A stretch of DNA of 33,926 nt, taken from Nocardia sp. MH4. GTDB taxonomy: Bacteria; Actinomycetota; Actinomycetes; Mycobacteriales; Mycobacteriaceae. The notes beneath the pieces are model-generated. The model did no database searches and was not told the DNA's origin. It saw nothing but the letters and a program-made list of their open reading frames with translations. How positions within the stretch are numbered: position 1 is the first letter of the stretch; each line of letters opens with the position of its first letter. This document shows positions 1-7,056 of this stretch, in pieces. Position numbers and translations under genes: made by a program. Location: the NCBI RefSeq assembly GCF_019266065.1, contig NZ_LPNR01000060.1, positions 1 through 33,926 on the forward strand, written 5' to 3'.

Positions 1-7
1 GCCGCGA

Positions 8-26
8 CCCGCCGCTGCGCGGCGGG
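8..26. terminator. GC-rich hairpin at left edge
   Basis: An 8-bp perfect stem (CCCGCCGC / GCGGCGGG) closes on a 3-nt loop. No T tract follows on either strand. It could end a gene left of the window, but that gene is not visible, so the role is a guess. Confidence 0.3.
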
Positions 27-65
27 GCCCTCCTCGGGGTCGGGCCGTGGTGGCGGGGCAATGAT

Positions 66-130
66 CGGTGCGGTGCGGTGCGGTGCGGTGCCGGCGCGGG
101 GCGGGGCGGGGCAGTGCGGCGCGGGCGGGG
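66..130 (+). repeat. G-rich simple repeat upstream of polA
   Basis: Five tandem copies of the pentamer CGGTG occupy 66-90. They are followed by GGGG tracts at 98-101, 103-106 and 108-111 and further G runs at 123-125 and 127-130. The tracts could form a relaxed G-quadruplex on the plus strand (the last loop is 11 nt). The stretch lies about 100 bp upstream of the proposed polA promoter. An open frame runs through it from 61, but its translation is low-complexity and unlike a DNA polymerase N-terminus, so I treat it as non-coding. Confidence 0.5.
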
Positions 131-206
131 CGGTGGCAGTAGTCGGTGCGATGGCGGTGATCGGTGCGGCGGCGGGGGTGTGGTTCCTGCGATCGGCGCG
201 GCGGCG

Positions 207-236
207 TTCGCCCGTGTCGGTGGTGGTCCCTACACT
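207..236 (+). promoter_or_regulatory. Candidate polA promoter (leaderless)
   Basis: TACACT at 231-236 fits the actinobacterial -10 pattern TAnnnT and lies exactly 7 nt before the GTG at 244, as expected when transcription starts at the start codon. A weak -35 (TTCGCC, 207-212) lies 18 bp upstream. No Shine-Dalgarno sequence precedes the GTG. Confidence 0.5.
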
Positions 237-243
237 CATTCGG

Positions 244-2976
244 GTGAGTTCACCGACGACTGCTCAGGCATCGACAACGACCACCGTCTCCGGGAGTGAG
301 CGGCCGACGCTGCTGCTCCTGGACGGGCACTCGCTGGCCTACCGCGCGTTCTTCGCGCTACCGGCGGAGAACTTCAAGACCGTCACCGGGCAGACCACCA
401 ACGCGGTGTACGGCTTCACCTCGATGCTGATCAATCTGCTGCGCGACGAGAAGCCCAGCCACGTGGCCGCGGCATTCGACGTGTCCCGCAAGACCTTCCG
501 TACCGAGGCGTACCCGGAATACAAGGCCAACCGCAGCGCGACGCCCGACGAGTTCCGCGGTCAGGTCGAACTCACCAAGGACGTGCTGGGCGCGCTGGGC
601 ATCCCGGTGATGGCGATCGACGGCTACGAGGCCGACGACGTGATCGCCACGCTCACCACCCAGGCCGTCGCCCAGGGCTACCGGGTCTTCATCGTCACCG
701 GTGACCGCGACGCGATCCAGCTGGTCAACGACGACGTCACCGTGCTCTACCCACGCAAGGGCGTCTCCGACCTCACCCGCTTCACCCCGGCCGAGGTGGC
801 GGCCAAGTACGGTCTGACTCCGGCCCAGTACCCCGACTACGCGGCGCTGCGCGGCGACCCCAGCGACAACCTGCCCGGCATCCCCGGCGTCGGCGAGAAG
901 ACCGCGGCCAAGTGGATCCGCGAGTACGGCGACCTGGCCACCCTGGTGGACAAGGTCGACCAGGTCAAGGGCAAGGTCGGCGACTCACTGCGCGCCAATC
1001 TGTCCAGTGTGGTGCTCAACCGCCAGCTCACCGAGATGGTGCGCGAGGTGCCGCTGCCCTACACCCCCGACCAGCTGGCCCAGGCGCCGTGGGACCGGGA
1101 GAAGATCCACCAGCTTTTCGACGACCTGGAATTCCGGGTGCTGCGCGACCGTCTGTTCGAAACCCTCGGCTCCGCCGAACCGGAGGCGGAGTCGGGCTTC
1201 GAGATCAGCGGCGCCGCCCTCGAGCAGGGCGCGGTCGCCGACTGGCTGGCCGAGCACGCGAAAGCCGGTGTCCGCCACGGTCTCTCGATCGTCGGCACCG
1301 GCACCCCGGTACACGGGGACGCCCGCGCGCTGGCCATCGCGGCCGCCGACGGTGAGGGCGGCTATATCGACCTCACCGCGCTGAGTACCGAGGACGAGGC
1401 GGCCCTGGGCGCCTGGCTGGCCGACCCGGCCGTCCCCAAGGCGCTGCACGAGGCCAAGGCCGCCCAACACGCGTTGCGCGGGCGCGGCCTCACCCTGGCC
1501 GGGCTCACCAGCGACACCGCGCTGGCCGCCTACCTGGTCCGCCCGGGCCAGCGCAGCTTCAACCTCGACGACCTGTCCCTGCGCTACCTCAAGCGCGAAC
1601 TGCGCGCCGAGACCGGCGACTCGGGCCAGCTCTCGCTGCTCGACGACGAGGACACCGTCGCCGCCGACATCGCCCGCGAGGAGATGCTGCGCGCCCGCGC
1701 GGTCGCCGACCTGGCCGAGGCCCTGGACCGGGAACTGGCCCAGATCGAGTCGACCGCGCTGCTGCACGAGATGGAACTGCCCTTGCTCGGCGTGCTCGGT
1801 ACGCTCGAGGAGGCGGGCATCGCCGTCGACGTCGACCAGCTCGAATCGCTGCAGCGTCAGTTCGCCGACCGGGTCACCGAGGCGGCCAACTCCGCCTACG
1901 AGGTGATCGGCAAGCAGATCAATCTCGGCTCGCCCAAGCAGCTGCAGGTGGTGCTGTTCGACGAGCTCGACATGCCCAAGACCAAGCGCACCAAGACCGG
2001 TTACACCACCGACGCCGACGCGCTGGAGTCGCTGTTCGAGAAGACCGGCCACGCCTTCCTCGAGCACCTGCTCGCGCATCGCGACGCGACCAGGCTCAAG
2101 GTCACCGTGGACGGCCTGCTCAAGTCCGTCGCCGACGACGGACGCGTGCACACCACCTTCAACCAGACCATCGCCGCCACCGGCAGGCTCTCCTCGACCG
2201 AGCCGAACCTGCAGAACATCCCGATCCGCACCGACACCGGCCGCCAGATCCGCGACACCTTCGTCGTCGGTCCCGGCTACGCCGAGCTGATGACCGCCGA
2301 CTACAGCCAGATCGAGATGCGCATCATGGCGCACCTGTCCGGCGACGCGGGCCTGATCGAGGCGTTCAACTCCGGCGAGGACCTGCACACCTTCGTGGCG
2401 TCGAAGGCCTTCGACATCCCGCTGTCGGAGGTGAACCCGGAGATGCGCCGCCGGATCAAGGCCATGTCCTACGGTCTGGCGTACGGCCTGAGCTCCTACG
2501 GCCTCTCGGCCCAGCTGAAGATCAGCACCGCCGAGGCCAAGGAGCAGATGGACGTCTACTTCGACCGCTTCGGCGGCATCCGCGATTACCTGTCGGAGGT
2601 CGTCGACGAGGCCCGTAAGGTCGGTTACACCCAGACCCTGTTCGGTCGTCGCCGCTATCTGCCCGACCTGGATTCCAGCAACCGCCAGCGCCGCGAGGCC
2701 GCCGAGCGGATGGCGCTCAACGCGCCGATCCAGGGCACCGCGGCCGACATCATCAAGGTCGCGATGATCAACGTGCAGACCGCGATTCGCGCGGCTGGCC
2801 TGCGCTCCCGGATGCTGTTGCAGATCCACGACGAACTCGTCTTCGAGGTCGCCGAGGGTGAGCGTGAAACGCTGGAAGCCCTTGCCCGGGAACAGATGTC
2901 GTCCGCTATCGAGCTCTCGGTTCCGCTGACGGTCTCGGTCGGCACCGGACGCAGCTGGGATTCGGCGGCGCACTGA
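244..2976 (+). CDS. polA: DNA polymerase I
   Basis: Family A DNA polymerase, which fills gaps and removes RNA primers during replication and repair. The order is an N-terminal 5'-3' exonuclease (about residues 15-310), a degenerate 3'-5' exonuclease-like region (about 330-510) and the polymerase domain (about 530-910). Motif A is DYSQIE at 686-691, motif B RRRIKAMSYG at 735-744 and motif C QIHDEL at 860-865. The exonuclease-like domain shows no DxE proofreading motif, as is usual for mycobacterial Pol I. I chose GTG 244 because it gives 910 aa, close to the roughly 904 aa of the mycobacterial protein, and because it sits 7 nt after a -10 box. The frame is open back to 61, but that extension is low-complexity. 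In mycobacteria rpsA follows directly; here about 17 kb of other genes intervene. Confidence 0.97.
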   Translation: MSSPTTAQASTTTTVSGSERPTLLLLDGHSLAYRAFFALPAENFKTVTGQTTNAVYGFTSMLINLLRDEKPSHVAAAFDVSRKTFRTEAYPEYKANRSATPDEFRGQVELTKDVLGALGIPVMAIDGYEADDVIATLTTQAVAQGYRVFIVTGDRDAIQLVNDDVTVLYPRKGVSDLTRFTPAEVAAKYGLTPAQYPDYAALRGDPSDNLPGIPGVGEKTAAKWIREYGDLATLVDKVDQVKGKVGDSLRANLSSVVLNRQLTEMVREVPLPYTPDQLAQAPWDREKIHQLFDDLEFRVLRDRLFETLGSAEPEAESGFEISGAALEQGAVADWLAEHAKAGVRHGLSIVGTGTPVHGDARALAIAAADGEGGYIDLTALSTEDEAALGAWLADPAVPKALHEAKAAQHALRGRGLTLAGLTSDTALAAYLVRPGQRSFNLDDLSLRYLKRELRAETGDSGQLSLLDDEDTVAADIAREEMLRARAVADLAEALDRELAQIESTALLHEMELPLLGVLGTLEEAGIAVDVDQLESLQRQFADRVTEAANSAYEVIGKQINLGSPKQLQVVLFDELDMPKTKRTKTGYTTDADALESLFEKTGHAFLEHLLAHRDATRLKVTVDGLLKSVADDGRVHTTFNQTIAATGRLSSTEPNLQNIPIRTDTGRQIRDTFVVGPGYAELMTADYSQIEMRIMAHLSGDAGLIEAFNSGEDLHTFVASKAFDIPLSEVNPEMRRRIKAMSYGLAYGLSSYGLSAQLKISTAEAKEQMDVYFDRFGGIRDYLSEVVDEARKVGYTQTLFGRRRYLPDLDSSNRQRREAAERMALNAPIQGTAADIIKVAMINVQTAIRAAGLRSRMLLQIHDELVFEVAEGERETLEALAREQMSSAIELSVPLTVSVGTGRSWDSAAH

Positions 2977-2980
2977 ACGC

Positions 2981-3032
2981 GGTCACCCGGCGCGGCGCCA
3001 CGGCGAGGTGACGCGGTGGCGCCGCCGTGACC
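2981..3032. terminator. Inverted repeat after polA
   Basis: A 10-bp perfect inner stem (GCGGCGCCAC 2992-3001 with GTGGCGCCGC 3016-3025) is extended by a 6-bp outer stem (GGTCAC / GTGACC) across a bulge. It starts 4 nt after the polA stop and lies before the next gene. There is no T tract, so if it terminates transcription it is of the GC-hairpin type common in actinobacteria. Confidence 0.45.
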
Positions 3033-3051
3033 CGGTCGGCAGAATGACCGG

Positions 3052-3585
3052 ATGCTGATTCGACCAGGGGGAGTCGCCGACGCGCCGGCCGTCGCCACCT
3101 TGCACGCCGCCAGCTGGCGGGTCGCCTATGCCGGGATGCTGCCCGCGGAGTATCTGGCGGGGCCGATGCCCGCCGACCTGGCCGCACGCTGGCGGACGAT
3201 CCTGGTCGACGCGCTGACGCCGGGGTTGCTGGTGGCCGAGGACGACGGCGAGCTGGTGGGGTTCGTCTACCTGCGCCCGATGCCGGACGGGCGCGTGCTG
3301 CTGGACAACCTGCATGCCCGGCCGGGCCTGCTCGGACGGGGGATCGGTACGGCCCTGATCGAGGCGGGCCTGGCCTGGTCGGCGCGGGGGTTCCCCGATC
3401 GGCCGGTCTACCTGGAGGTACTGCGCGCCAACACCGCGGCGATCGCCTTCTACGAGCACCGCGGCTGGCAGCGCACCGACGCCGGGATCGCGCGGTTCGA
3501 CGCCGGCTTCGCGGTGCCGGAATACGAGTACACCCGGCGACAGGTGGCGCCTTTGTCCAAGACGTCGCCGACCGCGCGGTCGTAG
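3052..3585 (+). CDS. GNAT family N-acetyltransferase
   Basis: 177-aa GCN5-related acetyltransferase, predicted to move an acetyl group from acetyl-CoA to an amine; the substrate is unknown. The acetyl-CoA pyrophosphate loop GRGIGT is at 95-100, in the motif A setting. N127 and FYEHRGW at 133-139 are the typical C-terminal motif B. The length is typical of a single GNAT domain. There is no good Shine-Dalgarno sequence. A -10-like CAGAAT (3040-3045) ends 6 nt before the ATG, so the mRNA may be leaderless. It follows polA on the same strand but is separated by a hairpin, so it is probably its own unit. Confidence 0.88.
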   Translation: MLIRPGGVADAPAVATLHAASWRVAYAGMLPAEYLAGPMPADLAARWRTILVDALTPGLLVAEDDGELVGFVYLRPMPDGRVLLDNLHARPGLLGRGIGTALIEAGLAWSARGFPDRPVYLEVLRANTAAIAFYEHRGWQRTDAGIARFDAGFAVPEYEYTRRQVAPLSKTSPTARS

Positions 3586-3618
3586 GGTGGTGAGGGTAGA
3601 CCGAAGGAGTTGAGTGCC

Positions 3619-4047
3619 ATGACCGGATTCGTCGCTACCGCCGATACCGAGATCACCGCCTCGCCCGACCGGGTCTGGGCCGTGCTGACCGACCCGGCGC
3701 AGATCCGCCGGTTCATGTTCGGGGCCGAGGTGTCGACCGACTGGCTGCCGGGCAGCCCGATCACCTGGACGGGTGAGTACGAGGGCACCGCGTACGAGGA
3801 CAAAGGGGAGATCCTGGCCGTCGAGCCCGGCCGACTGCTGAAACTCACCCACTACAGCCCGCTCAGCGGCGCGCCCGACCGGCCCGAGAGCTATCACACG
3901 CTCACCTACGAGCTGACCGGCAGCGCGACAGGCACCCACCTGTCGCTGAGTCAGGACAACAACGCGAGCCCGGCCGAGGCCGAGCACTCCCGCGCGATGT
4001 GGGCCGGCCACGTCGACGGGATCAAGCAGGCCGCCGAGGGGGCGTAG
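3619..4047 (+). CDS. SRPBCC (START/AHSA1-like) protein
   Basis: 142-aa protein of the SRPBCC helix-grip fold, which binds hydrophobic ligands in a deep pocket. The N-terminal strand followed by SPDRVWAVLTDP (15-26) is the usual family opening. The middle contains the beta-sheet with GEYEGTAYEDKGEILAVEP (52-70), and the C-terminal helix carries AEHSRAMWAGHVDGIKQ (121-137). This resembles AHSA1-type members. A strong Shine-Dalgarno sequence AAGGAG (3604-3609) sits 9 nt before ATG 3619. A TTG at 3610 is in frame but too close to that site. The ligand is unknown. It lies 33 nt after the GNAT gene and may be co-transcribed with it. Confidence 0.82.
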   Translation: MTGFVATADTEITASPDRVWAVLTDPAQIRRFMFGAEVSTDWLPGSPITWTGEYEGTAYEDKGEILAVEPGRLLKLTHYSPLSGAPDRPESYHTLTYELTGSATGTHLSLSQDNNASPAEAEHSRAMWAGHVDGIKQAAEGA

Positions 4048-4110
4048 TAGTCCGGGCCCGGCCGGAGATGCGTCCTCGGTTCGCGCGCGGGGTGTGGCAG
4101 CATCGGCGGT

Positions 4111-4893
4111 ATGAGCGCCGATGTCATCGCGACCCCGCTGCCCGACTGCCCCGACATCACCCGCGCCTTCGCGGCGTCGTGGCCGGTGCGTCTCGGCGAT
4201 ACCGACGGGCAGGACCGGCTGCGGCTCGACGCGGTGGCCCGGTATCTGCAGGACATCGGGTTCGACCACCTCGACGCGGTCGAGGACGGGGACGCCCATC
4301 AGGCGTGGATCGTGCGGCGCACCGTGATCGATGTCTACGAGCCGATCGAGTTCGGTGACCGCGTGCAGCTACGCCGGTGGGCCGACGCGCTGTCGAATCG
4401 CTGGTGCGACATGCGGATTCAGCTCAAAGGCGAGCGCGGCGGGCACATCGAGGCCGCGGCGTTCCTCATCCACATCGACCCCGTGGCCGGACGGCCCGCC
4501 CGGATGAGTGACGCGTTCATGGCGCCCATGCTGGCCAGCACCACCGAGCACCGGCTGCGCTGGCGGGCCGCGCTGAGCGAACTCGACGACCTCGATGTCG
4601 AGGCGGTGCCGTTCCCGCTGCGGGTGACCGACGTGGACCGGCTGGGCCATGTCAACAACGCCGTCTACTGGGAAGCCGTGGAGGAGGCTCTCGCCGCGCA
4701 CCCCGACCGGCACGAACTGCCGTACCGGGCGATCGTCGAGCACGTCGGCCCGGTGATGGCGGGCGACAAGGTGGTGCTGCGCACGAGTCCGCGTCCCGAC
4801 GGGCTGCGTCTGCAGGTCGACGTCGACGGTTCGGCGCGGGCGCTGGCCGTGGTCGAGCGGTTGGCCGATGGCCGGAAACCGCTGGGGGACTAG
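4111..4893 (+). CDS. Acyl-ACP thioesterase-like double hot-dog protein
   Basis: 260-aa protein with two tandem hot-dog halves, the layout of the acyl-ACP thioesterase family, which hydrolyses fatty acyl thioesters. The first half contains RLGDTDGQDRLRLDAVARYL (27-46), the D-x-D-x-x-x-x-L pattern leading into the long helix. The second half repeats it as TDVDRLGHVNNAVYWEAVEE (173-192), with HVNN at 180-183. The chain length preference cannot be read from sequence. There is no clear Shine-Dalgarno sequence; a -10-like CAGCAT lies about 7 nt upstream of ATG 4111, again consistent with leaderless expression. It converges on the DUF6191 gene with only 10 nt between them. Confidence 0.82.
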   Translation: MSADVIATPLPDCPDITRAFAASWPVRLGDTDGQDRLRLDAVARYLQDIGFDHLDAVEDGDAHQAWIVRRTVIDVYEPIEFGDRVQLRRWADALSNRWCDMRIQLKGERGGHIEAAAFLIHIDPVAGRPARMSDAFMAPMLASTTEHRLRWRAALSELDDLDVEAVPFPLRVTDVDRLGHVNNAVYWEAVEEALAAHPDRHELPYRAIVEHVGPVMAGDKVVLRTSPRPDGLRLQVDVDGSARALAVVERLADGRKPLGD

Positions 4894-4903
4894 CGAATAC
4901 GGA

Positions 4904-5215
4904 TCACTCGCCGCGAACGACGAGGGTGGCCGAGCCGCCGGTGAGGTCCACCCGATCCCGGGGCGGCGCGCCCTCCGACGGCGTCTCCCGGTGCATCAGG
5001 GTGCTCTGCCGCTGCTCGAACTCGTGCTGCTTGGATCCCTGGAACATCGCGGTCAGATGTTCGAACCCGGTCGCCGCCACCGCCGGGCCGGTGCGCTTGC
5101 GGGTCCAGGGAAGTATCCGGGTGCCGGTGAGCCGGTTGACGACCACTTCCACCAGCGCCAGCAGGACCAGCAGCGCCGCCAGCCCGGGGATCGTCATCGC
5201 GAAGACCGTACCCAT
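4904..5215 (-). CDS. Small membrane protein, DUF6191 type
   Basis: 103-aa protein with one N-terminal membrane segment (about residues 5-26, rich in L/V/A). A short basic stretch (TRKRTG) follows, then a soluble tail with ATGFEHLTAMFQGSKQHEFEQ. It ends in GAPPRDRVDLTGGSATLVV. This pattern of one helix, a basic linker and a KQHEFEQR block fits the actinobacterial DUF6191 family as I remember it; its function is not known. ATG 5215 gives the complete membrane helix. It is divergent from the leader-peptide transcript at 5338. Confidence 0.75.
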   Translation of the reverse strand: MGTVFAMTIPGLAALLVLLALVEVVVNRLTGTRILPWTRKRTGPAVAATGFEHLTAMFQGSKQHEFEQRQSTLMHRETPSEGAPPRDRVDLTGGSATLVVRGE

Positions 5216-5301
5216 GCGACCACGGTACCGGGCGCCGAGCGCGTACGCGCTGAGCTGCGGTGATGGTACTCACGAGTAGACACGTCGAGGCGAAAAGCAA
5301 G

Positions 5302-5330
5302 TTGCGGTTTCGCGACGATCGCCCTATTCT
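5302..5330 (+). promoter_or_regulatory. Sigma-A-type promoter of leader transcript
   Basis: TTGCGG (5302-5307) and TATTCT (5325-5330) are separated by exactly 17 bp, one of the best vegetative promoter matches in the window. Seven bases after the -10 comes the GTG at 5338, so transcription should start on or next to the start codon of the leader peptide. Confidence 0.72.
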
Positions 5331-5337
5331 CGATTCC

Positions 5338-5469
5338 GTGCCGAATCCCGCCGACCGCTTTGCCGCGCTGCTAGTCGCTGACCGCGACCGCGCGGCCGCT
5401 GCTGCGCAGACCGCGCAGGCAGCCACACGGCAGATTCTTCTCGTAGTAACCCGCCGTAGCGGGGTCTGA
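5338..5469 (+). CDS. Leader peptide rich in Ile/Leu/Val codons (attenuation)
   Basis: A 43-residue open frame starts at GTG 5338, right at the predicted transcription start, and ends at TGA 5467-5469. Residues 33-37 are I-L-L-V-V, encoded ATT-CTT-CTC-GTA-GTA (5434-5448). In this GC-rich genome ATT, CTT and GTA are rare third-position choices, so this cluster should slow ribosomes when branched-chain aminoacyl-tRNAs run short. The first base of a terminator-like hairpin comes 2 nt later (5450). This is the classical layout of a transcription attenuator; leader peptides of this kind have been proposed for leuA and ilvB in Actinobacteria. An in-frame ATG at 5260 exists but lies upstream of the promoter. 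Confidence 0.65.
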   Translation: MPNPADRFAALLVADRDRAAAAAQTAQAATRQILLVVTRRSGV

Positions 5470-5507
5470 TTCGGACCGGCCCCCTCGCTGCGGGCTGATT
5501 TTCATTG
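5450..5507 (+). terminator. Attenuator hairpin with T-rich tail
   Basis: CCCGC (5450-5454) pairs with GCGGG (5490-5494). After a 3-nt bulge, AGCG (5458-5461) pairs with CGCT (5486-5489) and the helix continues with a G-T and two G-C pairs. The tail TTTT (5499-5502) followed by CATTG gives a T-rich end. The left arm starts 2 nt after the Val codons of the leader peptide, so a ribosome stalled there would cover it. GGGGTC (5461-5466) can alternatively pair with GGCCCC (5478-5483), a possible competing fold. Confidence 0.6.
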
Positions 5508-5561
5508 TTCTGCTGGTCCCACCTGCCAACGAAGACGATCTTCGGGAAGACCTCACCTGCA

Positions 5562-5984
5562 ATGACACTGCTGACACTGGACCGTGCCCTGTTCGACGCC
5601 GCCCCCAAGGGGCTGCGCGCCGAGACCATCGACCTGACTCCCGCCCAGTTCCTCGACCGGTACACCCGGATCGACGGACCGATCACTCTCGGCGAATTCA
5701 CCTGTTCCGGAACGGATTTCACCGCAACCCTGGAATTCGCCGACCATCTGCGCACCGTCATCGCGGCCGGTAGCCCGGTCGCCGCCATGACCTCGGCGCT
5801 CTACGACGAGGGCTACCCCCTCGAGATCCTGCAGTTCCATCAGCGCCGCACCGCCGAGGGCATCGCCACCTTCGTGCAGTGCGAGTTCAACGGCAAGCGC
5901 GGCTGGGCCGCGGCCATGCGCGCCGATGCCGCCGAGTCGAGTGTCCGCGCCATGATCGCGGGGCTCAACCTGCTGGCCGGCTGA
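5562..5984 (+). CDS. Stand-alone LeuA regulatory-domain-like protein
   Basis: 140-aa protein that resembles only the C-terminal allosteric (leucine-binding) domain of 2-isopropylmalate synthase; no TIM-barrel catalytic domain is present. Matching elements are LGEFTCSG (43-50), GSPVAAMTSALYDEGYPLEI (70-89), the strand LQFHQ (90-94), and the closing RGWAAAMRAD (113-122) with SSVRAMIAGLN (126-136). The last part parallels the LeuA ending where a W/R-G-x-G block leads into a helix ending in a V-N/L-N turn. ATG 5562 is preceded by GGGAAGA (5544-5550) at 11 nt; an upstream TTG at 5505 lies inside the attenuator tail. Its place behind a branched-chain leader peptide suggests a role tied to leucine/valine/isoleucine supply. 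Whether it senses leucine, modifies LeuA in trans or does something else is unknown. Confidence 0.75.
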   Translation: MTLLTLDRALFDAAPKGLRAETIDLTPAQFLDRYTRIDGPITLGEFTCSGTDFTATLEFADHLRTVIAAGSPVAAMTSALYDEGYPLEILQFHQRRTAEGIATFVQCEFNGKRGWAAAMRADAAESSVRAMIAGLNLLAG

Positions 5985-6000
5985 GCCGACGAGCACGTCC

Positions 6001-6034
6001 GGGTCCGTTCACCTCACCCGAGGTGAACGGACCC
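6001..6034. terminator. Bidirectional terminator hairpin
   Basis: A perfect 15-bp stem (GGGTCCGTTCACCTC 6001-6015, GAGGTGAACGGACCC 6020-6034) with a 4-nt loop lies between two convergent genes ending at 5984 and 6051. No long T tract is present, but position and symmetry make it a convincing shared terminator. Confidence 0.85.
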
Positions 6035-6050
6035 TTCGCGTACGCGGCGC

Positions 6051-6422
6051 CTATTCGGCGGGAGTGGACTGCTCGGCGATCTGCTTGCGCACCTCGTCCA
6101 TGTCCAGGCCCTTCACCTGGGTCACCAGGTCCTCGAGCGCGGCGGGCGGCAGCGCGCCCGGCTGGGCGAACACGAGTACGCCCTCGCGGAAGGCCATGAT
6201 GGTCGGGATGGACTGGATGTTCGCGGCGGCCGCGAGTCCCTGCTCGGCCTCGGTGTCGACCTTGCCGTAGACCACATCGGTGTGCTTGTCCGAGGAGGCC
6301 TCGTAGGTCGGTGCGAAGCTGCGGCACGGTCCGCACCAGGAAGCCCAGAAATCGACGAGGACCACGTCGTTTCCGGTGATTACTTCGTCGAAGTTCTGCT
6401 GGGTCAGCGTCTGGGTGGCCAT
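6051..6422 (-). CDS. Thioredoxin
   Basis: 123-aa thioredoxin, a cytosolic dithiol-disulfide reductase. The active site WCGPC is at 29-33 within DFWASWCGPC, and the cis-proline is P73 in SIPT. The length and the ALPPAALEDLV (90-100) segment match the mycobacterial TrxB1 (Rv1471) type rather than TrxC. It is slightly longer than E. coli TrxA because of a charged C-terminal tail. GGAAGG lies about 7 nt upstream of ATG 6422. It may be co-transcribed with the 2H phosphoesterase gene upstream, 49 nt away. I give no symbol because names differ between genera. Confidence 0.93.
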   Translation of the reverse strand: MATQTLTQQNFDEVITGNDVVLVDFWASWCGPCRSFAPTYEASSDKHTDVVYGKVDTEAEQGLAAAANIQSIPTIMAFREGVLVFAQPGALPPAALEDLVTQVKGLDMDEVRKQIAEQSTPAE

Positions 6423-6471
6423 GACGTCCCTTCCTTGTCGGTGTCCTCGGCTGTAACGCCGTGGCGTCCCT

Positions 6472-6984
6472 CTATCTTCCACCGGCCACGAGGCGCTCTT
6501 GGCGTGCCTCCCCGTCCCAGCGGCGAATGCCCACCACAACGGTGGAAAAGTCATGGTCGGTGGCCACCGCGCCGATCGCCGCGCCGAGCCGGTCCGGCGG
6601 CACCCGGCGGGCCAGCGTGACGTGTGGGGTCCAGGCGTTCGGCGCCATGGTCGCGGGGACGCCGGGACAGGGCGCCACCAGGTGGTGGACCCGGCGCTGG
6701 AGGGCGAGCAGGTCCTCGGTGACCACGACGGGTCGCACCAGGATCGGCCTGCGGGCCCCGAAGACCAGCAGCCCGCCCAGCGTGATCGGCAGCGGCCGGA
6801 ACTCGATCTCGGCCAGCGCGTGGTCGATCCGGGGCCAGATCTCGCGCGCCACGGCGACGGTGACGTGCGGTCGATGGGTCGCGCCGCGGGGACTGCCGAT
6901 CCCGGCCTCGGCCAGCACCGCCCACTGCCGCCGGACCTCGGCCTCGCCGTGTTCGTCCAGGAGCAACTCCACCGACTGCACCAT
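6472..6984 (-). CDS. 2'-5' RNA ligase / 2H phosphoesterase family protein
   Basis: 170-aa member of the 2H phosphoesterase superfamily, which includes LigT/ThpR-like cyclic phosphodiesterases. Both hallmark motifs are present: HVT at 40-42 (PHVTVAVA) and HVT at 121-123 (PHVTLAR), about 80 residues apart, as required for the bilobal active site. The substrate (RNA 2',3'-cyclic phosphate or a nucleotide) cannot be read from sequence. I use ATG 6984. A -10-like TACTTT on the minus strand precedes it by 9 nt and may serve as its promoter. It is divergent from the dehydrogenase at 7057. Confidence 0.85.
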   Translation of the reverse strand: MVQSVELLLDEHGEAEVRRQWAVLAEAGIGSPRGATHRPHVTVAVAREIWPRIDHALAEIEFRPLPITLGGLLVFGARRPILVRPVVVTEDLLALQRRVHHLVAPCPGVPATMAPNAWTPHVTLARRVPPDRLGAAIGAVATDHDFSTVVVGIRRWDGEARQERLVAGGR

Positions 6985-7056
6985 GATCTGCAGAAAGTAG
7001 TCGCTCCCGCGTGTCCCCGTGGCCGACTCGGTCCGGTCAGGCGCGAGGATGGACGC

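Noticed and set aside
61..243. N-terminal extension of PolA from ATG 61
   Set aside because: The translation is low-complexity Gly/Ala from a G-rich repeat, does not resemble polymerase, and the -10 box at 231 lies inside it.
985..2973. 662-aa minus-strand open frame opposite polA
   Set aside because: It is a shadow of GC-rich codon bias; polA is certain on the plus strand and the minus translation has no recognisable domain.
2983..4299. 438-aa minus-strand open frame opposite the GNAT and SRPBCC genes
   Set aside because: It spans two clear plus-strand genes and their intergenic region; its composition is typical of a third-position shadow.
6499..7056. Long N-terminal extension of the dehydrogenase
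   Set aside because: It overlaps the divergent 2H gene; GTG 7057 has a ribosome-binding site and gives the normal family length.
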